Origin: Chlorokybus atmophyticus
Taxonomy: Eukaryota > Streptophyta > Chlorokybophyceae > Chlorokybales > Chlorokybaceae
DNA: 64,000 nucleotides
Reading direction: 5' to 3'
NCBI GenBank assembly: GCA_009103225.1
Contig: RHPI01002823.1
Location: forward strand, 945,147-1,009,146
Under the pieces are notes generated by a model. That model was given only the letters and a program-made list of their open reading frames with translations. It did no database searches and was not told where the DNA came from. Within the stretch, counting starts at the first letter, position 1, and the number at the start of each line of letters is the position of its first letter. Position numbers and translations under genes: made by a program. Shown in pieces: positions 19,575 to 32,442 of this stretch.

Positions 19575-22500
19575 TCATAGCGTGTTGTTTATAGCGTCGT
19601 GGAACTCGGGGAGCTCACCTTGCAGAATCCCAACTTCGGCACAGGATACGGCGCCTGGCCGTTGCAATACGCCGCCTGAGAGCACCCCTCGCAGAGAGTG
19701 TCTAACACCGCAACACGCACTTCATGTCAGTGACACAGTCTCACAACAAACCACAACCTAGTGACTCATTCAATGATTTGGCCATCCAGTCATTGCGTTG
19801 TCGCTTCACTTCTTGAGCCAGTAATGACAAATCCACACATGCACAGCATTGCATATATTCTACACTCCAGTTTCCGGTTCTTCATTTGATCAGACCTTTG
19901 CCTGAGTTATATCAGTCGTATATGCATTCATCCGCTCACTCTGACTCCTTCTGTTCAATCATTCCATGCCGCACCAGTCTCTCCACCACCAACACATCCA
20001 CCCAAACACACTCACCTATGATGCATTGGTGCTTGAAGCTCATCCTCCCCGCGTGCTTCCGTATCAGCCCCTCGATCATCGGCATCTCGCTGTTGTCGCG
20101 CGGCTGCTGCCGGTCGTTCGGCTCCTCGGAGTCGAAATAGTGGTAAGGGACCCAACTGGGACAAGAGCAGTGAGGCATGAGTTATGTCGAAGAGTGGTTG
20201 TGCATGTGTAAATGTGCGTGCAGGGTGGTTGAGCAGGTGCGTACGCGCGCACGCGCATACACGCGTGTACATGCACACCTACTCGTGAACCTGTACGCTT
20301 GGGCATGCCAGCAGGCATGCACAGACGCGCGCGTGTGCGTGTGTGCATGCCTGTGCGCATTAGGAAACAATGCATCCGTGTGCGCAGCAGCGCGCGTAGA
20401 TATACACACGCACACGCCTGTGTGCACAAGTGTGCGTGCGCGTGCGCATGCGCATGGACGCGTATGTCTGTTTAAGCATTTGCAGACACCTATGCACACG
20501 CACACACGCACACACGCACATGCACGCACACGCGCACGCACGCATCCATGTGGTGTACCCTCTCCAGGAGCGCAGGAAGCCGTACACATCCACCTTCTCG
20601 CACAGCAGCAGAGCCAGGTTGAGACCAAAATAGCCGTTGGTCGGCTGCTGCATCTCCTCCGTAACAACCTGGGCAAGGACATAAGCAAATCAGACGTCCA
20701 TACAACATGAGCAACATATTTTCTTTATGCGCTGGCATAGTTAAGCGCTTTCCCTCGTCAGCCATCTGAGAAACACACTTGCACACAAGGTGATGTTTAT
20801 GTATCAGATGATGGTTGGTTTGTGAATGGAGCCACGCACGCACGCACGCACGCACACGCACAATTCTATGCAGTATACACGCAGTGCATCACCACATGCT
20901 TCCCCCCCCCAATCCTTTCCCTTCCCCCCTCACGTGTTTGTAGAATTCTCTGTCGATGGCGTACGTCCTCATGTCCCGGTTCCGCCTCTTCAGCCGCACG
21001 AACTGGCGCCACGTGTCGGAGATCGTCACGTGCTGGAGGACTGACTCCGAGGGGGTCTCACGAAACCCAAAGTCTATCACACATGTGAGGGTGTGAGAGT
21101 TAGTATGTGTGTGTGTGCTTGTGGGTGTGTTGTTGCAAGTTATTGAGGGCTTACGGAGGCGATTGACGAGGCGTATGGTGGTTTTGCTTCCCGCGTACCG
21201 CTCGTGACCCTGCGGTGGTATTGCATCAGCATGACATCAACTTGATGAAGTGAGTGAATCTAGTGTGTGAGTATTTCTCAAGTCAGTCACACAATTCACA
21301 GCCAAGAAGCAACACATGTCTGAAGCCCAGGTTGTGTTCAGCAACAGCGATGTGTCTACCAACTCGATGAGGCAGTCAATGAAGAATGCAGTCTGTTGAC
21401 TCGTACCTTGACTGGGGCAAGGTTGAACCGAAACACGGCGTCATGCGCGTCAATTTCCGCTCCACGTGGCTTCACAAATCCAAAACAAAACAGTAAGCCA
21501 CACAACAACAATGCCAACAACAATAGCAAGAACAACAACCACAACCACAACCACAACAATAGTAATGTCAACCACAACGCCAACGAACAACGAGGACGAC
21601 GACAACCACGTTATCACCACCACCCCAACTATTCACACAACAAAAACAGTATCAACACGAGCAACAACAACAACAACAACTTCCCCCCCACCCCACCCCC
21701 CACCTCATGCTTGAGCAGTCCCGCGCTCCCCACGACCGCGCAGCTCCCGTACTTCACTTCTTTGAAAACGTCTTCTCTCGGCAGCGCACTGAACGCCTCG
21801 TCGGTCATCTCCCCGAGCGTCCGCGGCTTCTTGCTGGAGGAGACCCAGACGGTGTTGATGGTGGAACCGGGCTTGGGGGAGGTGCGGCGGTTCATGGAGA
21901 TGGTGGGACGCTTGGGGTATACAAAGGGGGAGGGGGAGGGGGAGGGNNNNNNNNNNNNNNNNNNNNNNNNNNNNNNNNNNNNNNNNNNNNNNNNNNNNNN
22001 NNNNNNNNNNNNNNNNNNNNNNNNNNNNNNNNNNNNNNNNNNNNNNNNNNNNNNNNNNNNNNNNNNNNNNNNNNNNNNNNNNNNNNNNNNNNNNNNNNNN
22101 NNNNNNNNNNNNNNNNNNNNNNNNNNNNNNNNNNNNNNNNNNNNNNNNNNNNNNNNNNNNNNNNNNNNNNNNNNNNNNNNNNNNNNNNNNNNNNNNNNNN
22201 NNNNNNNNNNNNNNNNNNNNNNNNNNNNNNNNNNNNNNNNNNNNNNNNNNNNNNNNNNNNNNNNNNNNNNNNNGGGGGAGGGGGAGGGGGAGGGGGAGGG
22301 GGTGGAGGATAGAGAGGGTGGGGTGGGGGTGTTGGTGGTGGGGTGGAGGGAACGGAATTGGGCGATGCGGTCTTGTAGTACCTGTGGGTGGGTGTGAGCG
22401 CGTGCATGCGCGTGCATGTAAATGCGTGCCTTCGTGCATACATGCATGTGTGTGCGCGTGCATTTGTGTGCGTGCGTTTGTGTGCACATGCATGCGCGTG

Positions 22501-23235
22501 CGCATGTGTGCGTGCCTTCTTGCGTACGTGTGTGCGTGCATACATATGTATGAGCGTGTATTTGTGTACACATATGTGCGCGCGTGTGCATCTGCACGTG
22601 CTTGTACGCGTAGGCGATGTGGAATACAGGTGATTGTCGTTGTGTTATGTCATGTTGCTGAAAACTTCCATGGTAAGACAGCAACGTTGTTGTGGTCTTA
22701 CTTGTTGTGGGACTTGTACTTGTTGTTGCTGTGCTTGCACTTGCACACGCGGTTGCAGTTGTGTCCGCAGCGGTTGCGTCGCTGCTTGCTGTCTCTGTTG
22801 CGCGCGTGTCTGAGGCTGCCAATCAATATCAACAGAACTGTCTAGGACTTCTCCTCTCCTTGCAAGCGACCATCCACCCTGTAGGTCGTGTCAAGATGTT
22901 GAGCTTGGTGATTGATCGTAAAGATAATGCTGATGGTGAGGATGTTGTCGTCGTTGTTGCGGCACTATACATCGCAACATTTAGAGGTCGCTTTCAGCTT
23001 TGCGTAACATTGTATTCTACAACAGCAACAACAGCAACAACAACACCCATCAGTCAACCAGGCACTCGACCTTAACTACTCACTAACTCACTCCAAATAT
23101 CAACCAACCATTGGATCCATCCACACAATCACTCAACCAACATACCAGCGTATGTCTGACCTCCTGTACAGTAAACACAACTGCCAAAGCGGCCACCACG
23201 CCTAGCAGAAATGCCCTTCTTTGCCCAGCCGCCAT
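19575..23235 (-). CDS. GT29 sialyltransferase-like glycosyltransferase, type II membrane protein
   Basis: Nine exons in phase: 23235-23161, 22815-22702, 21910-21704, 21469-21407, 21209-21155, 21073-20934, 20668-20559, 20155-20016, 19687-19575; about 337 residues. The N-terminus (MAAGQRRAFLLGVVAALAVV) is a short basic tail plus one membrane helix, the usual Golgi type II anchor. A Gln-rich stem follows (exon 2). Then come the sialyl motifs: L motif YGSCAVVGSAGLL...GAEIDAHDAVFRFNLAPVK...YAGSKTTIRLVN, S motif TNGYFGLNLALLLCEKVDVY, and motif III YHYFD. A His-x4-Glu VS motif is not obvious after motif III. Plant and algal members are called sialyltransferase-like because free sialic acid is scarce in plants; acceptor and donor are unknown. 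An assembly gap lies in intron 2. The last exon could also be read in a frame stopping at 19589. Confidence 0.88.
20200..20550. repeat. TG/CG/CA alternating repeat in GT29 intron
   Basis: Nearly continuous alternating purine-pyrimidine sequence (GTGCGTGCGCGTGCGCATGC, CACACGCACACACGCACA and similar) fills the intron between exons at 20668-20559 and 20155-20016 and flanks them. Such tracts can adopt Z-DNA. Translations through it are artefacts. Confidence 0.85.
21925..22300. other. Assembly gap (327 N) inside a GGGGGA hexamer repeat
   Basis: N run at 21947-22273, flanked on both sides by repeated GGGGGA units. On the minus strand this is a CCCTCC pyrimidine tract directly before the splice acceptor of the exon starting at 21910. 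The gap length may be nominal. Only intron sequence of the GT29 gene is affected. Confidence 0.95.
22390..22620. repeat. TG/CG alternating repeat in GT29 intron 2
   Basis: Dense GTGCGTGCATGCGCGTG-type units, of the same kind as at 20200-20550, between the gap and exon 2. Confidence 0.85.
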
Positions 23236-23850
23236 ACTTGCAGACTGGAGCGTATCAGCATCACCAACAGTGCACTAGTCTGGTTGTGAAACAACTCACA
23301 TCAGAACGCTGCATAGCGCAACGCACACTCATCCAATCAATTGACTATATAAGCCAGTTTGTGGCCTTCTACTGCTTTCTGTTGCACATGATGATGGATG
23401 ACACAGTGCTGAAAGGTGGTGGTGTCGATTTAACACTTGATGTCCTCCCCTCTGATGTCTCAATGGTCTTAGCACACGATCAGCTGCTCATAGTCCCTTG
23501 CCATTCTGAGATTGCATTCACCCTGCCATGTGTACTGCTTTGTTGTTAGGGTTGTTTGGTGCGTGTGCACTTGGCCCCCCCAAGCAAACTGTCTGTTCCG
23601 CTGTAGATCCACGGACGGCTGTGATTGCTGACATGCCACCACACAATACTTCGCAGCCGTTCGATTGCAACCTCACGTGATGACGAGCTGAGCGCTGTTA
23701 GGACAGATTTAGTCCCGATTGAGGTTTGAATCCAGGGGGCTGTTTGGGACTGTGGCAAGGTTTAGAGTTGGGGCTTAGTTTTAGGGTTTTGCATGCAGTG
23801 AGCGCTTGACACGTGGCACAGTTGGCGGCGGTGGCAGCGGCGGGGTTAGG
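23236..23850. promoter_or_regulatory. Divergent interval, GT29 and ILP1
   Basis: 615 bases separate two start codons on opposite strands. A TATATAA lies at 23345-23351 in plus orientation, and a telo-box-like TAGGGTTT lies at 23782-23789, about 60 bases before the ILP1 ATG. Both are candidate elements only. Confidence 0.4.
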
Positions 23851-26800
23851 ATGAAGCAGAGGGCGTACCGTCGGAAGGCGGTGGATGGAGAGGGGGAGGG
23901 GGATGGTCGGGAGGATGGAGGGAAGGGGGAGGGGGAGGCGACCGCTCCCGCCCCCGCTTCTGCGGCCAAGACCAAGCAGGTCAAGGAGAAGCAGAAGGTG
24001 AAGCCCAGACTGTAATTGACCTTGTACTTGTATAAGCCTTGACTTACACGACATTCGGAACGTCAACGACATGCATGTTTACGGCATCCAACATGTTTCA
24101 TTTAGCGTTGACGTTGATGTCTACATTCAACGAATCTCATTCATTGTTGGTATCCAGACGTTGCGATTATCCATACTTGAATAAATCATAGGCACATACT
24201 CTATAGGACATAGTGTTAGTGCGTGCTTTATCACATCTTGTGCTTGTGTTTTGCAGTATACGTCCCTCGCTCTTTTAAGTTTACTTGGTTATCAACTGCG
24301 TGTAATTAGGCCTATCCTAGTCCAAGTAGGCAGCTTGCGTAGCACCATGCGTTGATCATGACGTTGAGAAGTGTCTCTGTCGACTGTGCTCTACTTGCTT
24401 AGCCAAGCGATGCACACGCACATGCGCATTGTACAGTAACACCAGCACAACAGCCATTTACGTAGTCAATCTGATGTTAACTTGGAGCTGTTATATTCTG
24501 TGCGCAAGCAGTCAAGCACAGCACAATATTATTTGTCGACTGCATTGGTCATTCTTGCATGCACGGAACAGGAGCATGCAAACAAGATTGTTCGTGGACG
24601 CACTCATGATCAGTAATGTGTTGTGCTGTACGTATGGCACAGCGCTTGTTACTGTTAAATGATCAACCTGATCACTCACATTCTTGTGTCTCGTGCATGT
24701 AACAGGATCGCCCGCAGCGTGCAGCAACACTCTTGTCTTTCGGCGACGAGGAGGATCACGCGCTTCACGTGCCGCCGCCATCCTCATCAATGCAGGGGGC
24801 GGGCAGAAGCAAGAAGTCATCTGCCGCGTCAGCCGTCCACACCGTCAACGGCCGCAAAGACCGCTCGGCGCCTGTCGACGTGGCACCGGTTGCGAGCGTC
24901 GTCTCCAACATACGCGCACAGGTTTGTAGTGTGCAACGATGTTGTGTGGGTGAGGGTGTGCATGCCTAATCCCTCGATGCGTGCACACACGCACACATTT
25001 GTGTATCAGTGCGCGTCAGTCCTACAAATGGTGTGAGTCAGCATTGCTTCTTGTGCACAATGTTTTGCGCATGTTGTGCAGCATGTGTGTTGTGCAACAT
25101 CTTCACATACACTCAGCATCCTTCTTGAAACTTTGCACTGCAGCCTGTAGTCCGGAGGAGGCACGTGTGCTGTTGTGCGTTGACATATCTCGTTGGTTAT
25201 ATGCACAACAGGCCGGCGAGTACACGGCAGAGAAGCTTGCAGAACTGGCCAAAAACGCGATCCGCGTCGGAGCGCCGGTGATCAAGCCTCTGTCGGCAGC
25301 CGAGCCGAACGCCATCCTCATCAAAGGAGGGTTCAAGCCCGCGGGATCGTCCTCGTTCGCTACGCCAACAGCCGTGCCTGTCAGGTGAGCTGGTGAGGAG
25401 CAAACAGTCCAGTGCGCTGGTAACATGCTGGTTGGTTGTGCCAGTTACTCTGCCACAACAATCCTGACTAGTTGCAGATTTTGCTTCTGTTTGCTGCGTG
25501 TGGTGTTTTGTTGCATAAGCATGTGCAGTGTTAACTAACAACGGGTCGTGCACACCCTGTGCAAAGAAACAGTGTGTACCAAAGTGTAATTATGCGTGAT
25601 ATGATAACCTCAGAATCACAGTCAATGATGGCATGCATTGCTTGCAGCATTACATGTGCATATTTCTGTCATTCAGGCCAACAATAGCAGAGCCCGCAGC
25701 AGAGCTGGACTCCGACGCCCTCTCCGCCGCATTGCCTCCTCCTCCTCGTCTCACGTCCGCCAGCGCCGCCGACGTTGTCGGCGGCATCCCGGACGCGGCC
25801 ACCATCGCGGCACTCAAAGCCAAAAGGGAACGGATGCGGGCGGCGGGAGGGGCAGCAGATTACATATCGTTGAGTGGACCGGGGAGGGGACTGCAGGACA
25901 GTGTAAGTCGGGAGGATGGTTAGAGTTGTTGGGGATCAGTGGTTTGGTCATGCAAAGACATGTGGCATGTGTGTTTGTCTGTGTACACGCATGCAAACAC
26001 AGAGCAGCTATTTGTCATAACGTGTGTACAAGTTGTCCATGTGTGCGCGTGCGCACGCGCGCGGGTGTGCAACGCAGTCTACTGCATTGTTGTTGTGCAT
26101 GCTCTCTCCATTGCGAGTGTTGTAACGCAAGCGCAGGTTTTGTATCGTTTTGTAACAAGTTGAATTTGACTTCAGGATCGGAAGAATGGCGAGGAGCTTG
26201 ACGACAGCGATGCCGAGGACCGCGAGGATGTGGTGCGCAGGCCGTTCGGCAAGGAGGCGTCGACGACTGCTGCTTCTTCTGCCATGAATGTCTCTGCTAT
26301 GGATGGCTCAAGTGGCGTACTCGAGGCTGAAGATGAAGACGAGGCGTGGGAGATGGAACAGATGCGGAAGGGTGTCGGACGAAGGCCAGGCAAGCATGAC
26401 TTTTGTGTTGTCACTGGCAATGTGCATATCACACATGAGACTGTCCACGCCATGCAACATTAGCATTAGTAGTTTGCGTTGGCAGTTTGCATGTAAGAAT
26501 GCTTTGGGTTGTTGGACATTGTGTGGTATTTTGTATTAGGTTGTTGTCATCAAATGTGTATTCTCTTGTTTTCAGCGGCAGCGCATGAGAATGGAGCGAG
26601 TGCGACCCCCGCTGTGGCAACCGCCTACGGCGCCAGCAACTTGACGGCTGCCGCCGCCAGGCGCCCCGCCGCTGCCAGCATCCAGGGCGAAGCCGTGCTG
26701 GACAACATGCGGCGCGGCCTCGCTCGTTTGCAGGTTAGTACTACTTGCTGCTAGTATTGTTCTGCTAGGACTGGTAGCTACCATAGTACTATTTGTTTTG

Positions 26801-29800
26801 TTGGATGCGGTACTACTAGTGGTAGTAGTGTTGTATATGCGCAGTAGCAGTAGCATTAGTAGTTGTTTTGATAGGTGTACTTGTGTTGTTGTTCTATGTT
26901 ACTCGTGATAGTTGTTGTTTCAGAAACAAAAGTTGTGTCCGCTGTCTCGCGTTCGGTTGAGTCCTTGCGGCCTCTTCTTGTTGTCACAAGTTGTTACGAA
27001 CTTATCAACTCAACGTGTCTCTACTGCTGAATGATAGGATACTCACAAGAGCGCAAAGGCTTCTCTGAAGCGCACGGAGGAGGGTCTCTCTGCCGCGATC
27101 GAAGCCGTGGACGCTCTCAACCTGTCCCTGAGCCAAGCGTCCGACAAGTACGTGTACGTGCAGGAGCTCAAGGCCTATATTGCGGACCTATGCGATTGCC
27201 TCAAGGTGAGCGTGCTTTGTTTGTTGATGCAATGATTGAATAGTGTTTGCAATTCGTGTTTGCTTAGTGTTTGCAATTCGTGTTCTGGTGCTTATCAGCA
27301 TGTGTGTGCGTGTGCCTGTAGGACAAAGCGCCGTTGGTCGAGGAGCTGGAGGAGCAGTTGCGCGTCGTTCACGAGGTAAGCATTGAGATATTGTTGCTGC
27401 CGTTGTGGCAACGTGTAGCATGTCTGCTCGTGTATCAACAGTTGTTTGTGACTGGTATAACCTGTCACACAACTTTAGTAGGAAATAGCGATTTCATAGG
27501 AATGGCATTAGTGACAGTAATGCTGCATTGCTCAGCAGCACACAAAGCACTGTGTGCTCTTGTCTCAAGCATGGTGCTACTCAAGTTTGGCATACCTGGC
27601 TGGTTGTTGCCTCATTCGCACGGGAACAGTACAACCAAACTCTCGTGTGACCGCACCTCATCGCAGGAGCGCGCACTGGCTCGCCTGCAGAGGCGCGCGG
27701 CGGACGAGGCGGAGGAGCTGGCGGAGGCAACCGCGGGCGCAGAGGCGGCCGTGTCGGCAACGGCTAGGGGCGCCAGCACCAGCGCGGCGGCGGCAGCTGC
27801 GGCAGGTAGGGAGAGGGGTATCCAGTGTGTAGATGTTGGTGTGTATGCCACGTTGTGGCATGTGTGCACCGACTGCTCTGCTTGGCTCATTGCATGCACC
27901 AAAGAAAGTGCTCTGTTTTGTCGTTTGTAGAGCAAGTTCATGCCTATCTTTTACCTTGAAGAGCGTGTGCTGTGTACGGATTTGCTGCGTGCGGCTGTTA
28001 TGTCTTATTCAAGGTCACACTTCCTTCAATTGCATGGTGGCCTTACATAAGGTGTTGCTGTGTTGTTGTCGCAGCCTCGGCAGCAGTGCTCTCTATGAAC
28101 GACAACCTCCCGCCTGAGCTTGACGAGTTCGGCCGCGATCTCAACCTGCAGCGGCGGCAAGAGCTGCAGCGCCGTCGGGTCGCGAGGCTCCGGCGACGGG
28201 AGCGAAGCCGGCTGCGGCGCCAGCCAGAGGTTTGCAAACTGTGTATGATGTTAAAACTTGTTGTTCTTAGGTCTGATGCGTTGTGTCACAGGTGCAGACT
28301 GCGAATGGTGGGGTAACTCTGCGGTGGGAAGGGGAGTCTAGTAGTGAAGAGAGTGAGGGTGAAGTGGAGGCCTTCAACTCCACACGAAAAGAAGTGCTCA
28401 GCACAAGCAGACTGGTGTTCAGGTACTTGTGCGTGCACATGTGTGTATTCGTGGTATAGTCGCCACTCTTTTCTGCATGCATCTGGGGTTGCTTGTGAAC
28501 GCACAGACGACTTATGATGGCATGTGTGTCTGTAGTGATGCGGCAGATGAGTTTGGCCGCTTGCCCGTTATCAAGCGCAAGTTGGAGGCTTGGAAGTGCG
28601 CATACCCGCAGACATACCGAGACGCGTACGCATCAATGTCCGTGCCAACAATATTCTCCCCCTTTGTGCGCGTGGAACTGTTGAGTTGGTCGCCGATACA
28701 TGACAGCACTAAGGGCCCACCTGGCTTTGACCACATGGAGTGGTACAAAGAGTTGTTCGATTATGGGCTTCATACAGAAGGCGCGGCCAAACCGGATCCG
28801 GACGACGCGGATTCCGAACTGGTTCCACATCTGGTGGAGCATATCGCCGTGCCTGCAATATCGTACGTGGTGGAGAAGTGTTGGGACCCGCGCAGCGTGT
28901 CTCAGAGCGAGGCGGTGTCCGCCGCCGTCAAAGAGCTCCTGATCTATGTTCCTGCAGAGAGCGACGCTATGCAGGAGGTGCTCAACATGGTCAGGTCACG
29001 CCTCACGCAGACCATTGCCGAGTTTGTGCTGCCGGCATGGCCACCCGCCGCACTCGCCGCATCGCCGACAGCTGGCGCCCTGTCTGCGCGGCGCTTCGGC
29101 AACGCACTCAAACTGCTGCGATCGCTGCTGCTGTGGGAGGTACACAACCTCTGTTCTGTTCTGCAACGCTGGTATTGTGATGGCATGTTTGGTTGCATAT
29201 TAGAGTGAGTCTCTTTGTGCCCTTCCATGACGATCCTGGCGTGCACAACGCTATTGCAAAACCAGTGCAACAGCATTTGCTTTGTCTTCTTGCTCTCTTA
29301 CATGTGACGTCTGGGCTGCATACAGACATAACACCACACGCGCGCACATGCGCACACACACATGTCCATTGCAATGCAAACCACTTGCATGCAGGCAATA
29401 TGCCTCAAGCCTTCTGTACACACACGCACGCATGGGTACTCATATACCTACTATGTTACCCTCATGTCAACCTTCACTGGTGCAGGAGGTGCTCGCTGAG
29501 TCAATGCTCCGTACCCTCCTGCTGCACTCTCTCTTGTCAAGTAAAATGATCCCGCACTTGCGAGCGTTCCTTCCCGCCGCGCCCGCGGACGCCCTCTCTC
29601 GCGCTGAGCGTGTTGCGGCTGCGATATCCATCCAGAGGTGGTTTGCCGATGCCAACGCACAGCCACTTTTGGCACCCTTCGCGGAGTTCCTGGCTGCTCT
29701 GGCCAAGTGTCTTGAACACCGACAGGTATTGTGTTGGATCTGGTGTGGTGTGTTGGTGTGTTATTCAAAGAGACACATAACATAGTTGCTGACGTGATGC

Positions 29801-29928
29801 GGTTTGTACAGGAGAGGGGAGCTGGGGAGGCTCAGGGGATGGCCAGGAGGTTGATGAAGTTGTTGACAGCAGCTCAGGACCACGATAGAGCAAAGAGGCT
29901 TGGCAGGGTTTTTGGCATTAGTGATTGA
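23851..29928 (+). CDS. ILP1: ILP1/GCFC (PAXBP1-type) protein
   Basis: Fourteen exons, all in phase: 23851-23997, 24706-24921, 25212-25384, 25677-25902, 26176-26389, 26576-26733, 27038-27205, 27322-27375, 27667-27805, 28075-28229, 28292-28422, 28536-29139, 29486-29725, 29812-29928. The product is 913 residues, close to plant ILP1. Landmarks: basic start MKQRAYRRKAVDG, LLSFGDEEDHAL, an Ala-rich region, an acidic EAEDEDEAWEMEQMRKG helix, a coiled coil (KYVYVQELKAYIADLCDCLK, DKAPLVEELEEQLRVVHE), an Arg-rich helix, and a GCFC domain from about residue 590 (SPFVRVELLSWSPIHDS, GFDHMEWYKELFDYGLH). In plants ILP1 acts with NTR1 in spliceosome disassembly and splicing, and affects endoreduplication. 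The intron after 26389 uses a GC donor. Confidence 0.93.
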
Positions 29929-30375
29929 TGTTTCGTAGATGCTTTGCTACCAGAACCGAACCCGGTGTTCAGAGTGCAAGGTGCATTGGCTTAAGTAGTG
30001 CAGAGGTAGTGTTTTCAATGCCTGTGCCTTCTCCTTGGAGTTTGAAGTTTGCACTGTGACTGGTGCTTATGTCTGCCGAGCCTTCTGTGATGACGCTTTA
30101 CACGCAGTACACTTGCCTGCTAGCAACATCACAAATGGTGGTCAACAGCATACACCATGAGTGGCACAGTTGATGAATAAAATACATCAATGCTGCACAT
30201 CAGTCAACCTTCGCAGTTCTGCCGCTGCAACAGGCATTCCAGCTCCCAGCCCAGGTCAAAGCTACAAAGCTACAAACTCAAGTTATCTACAACGACCAGT
30301 GCAACAGCTAGTGGCATGGCCCGCCCAAACAATAAGCAACACTATGATCGAACACACATACTCAATGCTCTACCC
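29929..30375. other. Convergent 3' interval
   Basis: Short gap between the ILP1 and phosphatidylserine synthase 3' ends. No gene seen. Confidence 0.5.
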
Positions 30376-32442
30376 CTAATCAGACTTCTCATTCGCTGTA
30401 CTTGACACACCACCCTGTTGAGAGTTGTGTAACCGCCGGTGATGTAAATGTTGTCTTATAGCCCAAGCTGGCAAGAAGATCACAAACGCAGCCCCAACCA
30501 TCCCCCACGCAACTAGCACGTGTTTGGGCCATGGCTGCGGAAACTCTCCGCGCCCAAACTTGAATTCAACTAGTATTTCGGCAATGATGATCGCAAACGC
30601 CATCCATGCGTAGGGACCCATCTTGTGGGCCACGCCCTCATCGGCGTCAATAAAGTGGTAGTACTCGAACACGGCGGGAAGAGCGATGAGGAACCAAAGC
30701 GAGAGCCTCGCCGTGTTCAAGTAGTTGCGAGGAGGAACCCATAGCAGACCCTTGAGGAAGAAGCAGTTCACCTCGCACGCTTCAATGAGCAGCAGCAAAA
30801 ATAACACCTGCTCAAGCAAACCACTTGTCATGTTATGACTTCAGCTAATGAGAATTACACACCCAAAAAAAACACGCATACCAGCAACAGCAACAGAAAG
30901 GTTGATTTAGCAACTGACTTCCTACAATCTTGTTGCCAACGGTGCAGCATGCAATGTTTGTGTGAAAAACTGTGGAGCAGATTGTGACATGTTGCGTATG
31001 CACCTGTATGAAGCGGCGAGGGCCATCCAGTGCTCGCCAGGAGTAGCGATCCCACGTGGCGGGCGTAAACTGATCCAACCCGCGCTGCAGCAGGGAAAGC
31101 TGCTGCTTCCTCCTCCTCCCTCTCTTCCCCTCCCACGCGTACGTGGTCATCTCAAAGTGGCGCACGGTGCGCATCCCAAGCCAGATGCCCAACGCATTGC
31201 ACAGCGCAAAGTCCAGCAGCCAGCTGTCCCACCAGCACTCGTTGAAGTTGGGCAACATGTGCTGGAAGGTCTTCTCCAGCAGCTCGAACAGGATGGACAT
31301 GACCCAAAGTAACCGCGTATTACGTATGATCAGCGCCTTCCCCCACCAACCCAACAAGTGCGCGACAACAAACTCGTCCAACACCGTGTTGCGGATGTTG
31401 GCAAATGGGTGGTCTTTCTCCGGCGTGTACACCCTGCAATCATCCCCATACGCGCGCTCGGGGAGAGCCACACCGAGCTCGGGTGAGAGGTTGCGCATGA
31501 ACAAACGCGCATCATCCACTGTTTGAAAGAGTAGATACACGAGGAATAGAAGATACACCACGCTGGCACCGTGCACGAAGCGCCACACTGCCGGGTGCGG
31601 CCTCTTCAAAGCCCTGCGCATGCATATTATATTGTAGCTCTACCAGCAGCTAAACGATGATTAATTAACTGAATGGCTGCCTTACGTATCGGGGGCTTGA
31701 AGAAGGGAGTAGCCGAGGTACACTGCGATCATGGCCAGCACGCCACTGCACAAGAGTTAGCACACAGTTTAGCAACAGCTTAACAAAGCCACGACTCTAC
31801 AACTCTACTGTTCAACAATTGTGGTGTTTGCTAAGCGACCTTGTTGCCGCTACTGCTATAGTACTTGTATGTATGACATTGGTGATGCTTTGCATACACG
31901 TTGTCCAGTTGCCAGTAGTACCAAGCCACGCATGCAGGACTTGACACATGACCAGGATGGCAAACCCTGGCTCGAGTTGCTCTACTGAGAAAGAAGCCCA
32001 TGCCACAGAAGCAGCAGAGCATTGTGAGTGACAGCACTGTACATGTACACATGCAACATGCATTGCATGCTTCCTAGCATGCACGATATATGCTGCATGT
32101 TGCTTTAAGCTGATCATTTAGCATGTCACGAAAGCAGATTTCACATACACCGCTAACAGTCAGACACGCTAAGCTAGCTCACTCTCTGGCGTTGCGTGCG
32201 GCGAGTCCCTCCGCGTCAGCTTCGCGGCGGTTATCGAGCGGCTCTAGCGCCCCGCTCGCCCACACCAGCAGCAACGACCCCGCCACGAGCGCCCGGACCG
32301 TGCGGGGGCGGTAGAACAGCGCCGCCCAGTGGTCATTGCTGCCGCCGTTAGGGGACGCTAACTCAGCCGGCGACAACGTGCCCCCATTCGCCTCCACACC
32401 TGGCGCAACCCCTACCCCAACCTTTTCCCCCTCCCTCTCCAT
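30376..32442 (-). CDS. PSS1: Phosphatidylserine synthase, base-exchange type (PSS1-like)
   Basis: Four exons in phase: 32442-32183, 31745-31686, 31613-31004, 30807-30376; 453 residues. The enzyme swaps serine for the head group of an existing phospholipid in the ER. After an acidic/Gly-rich N-terminus come several hydrophobic helices ([40 protein letters not shown]). The conserved core reads [37 protein letters not shown]-like [51 protein letters not shown] and [11 protein letters not shown]. The last exon holds [20 protein letters not shown] and more membrane helices, ending in a His/Gln-rich tail. It matches plant PSS1 throughout. The ATG at 32442 is the only in-frame one; the frame upstream opens with a GGC-repeat leader. 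Confidence 0.95.

Noticed and set aside
21396-22822. Long ORFs on both strands spanning the N gap
   Set aside because: They run through N bases and GGGGGA/TG repeats; only the short GT29 exons inside are real.
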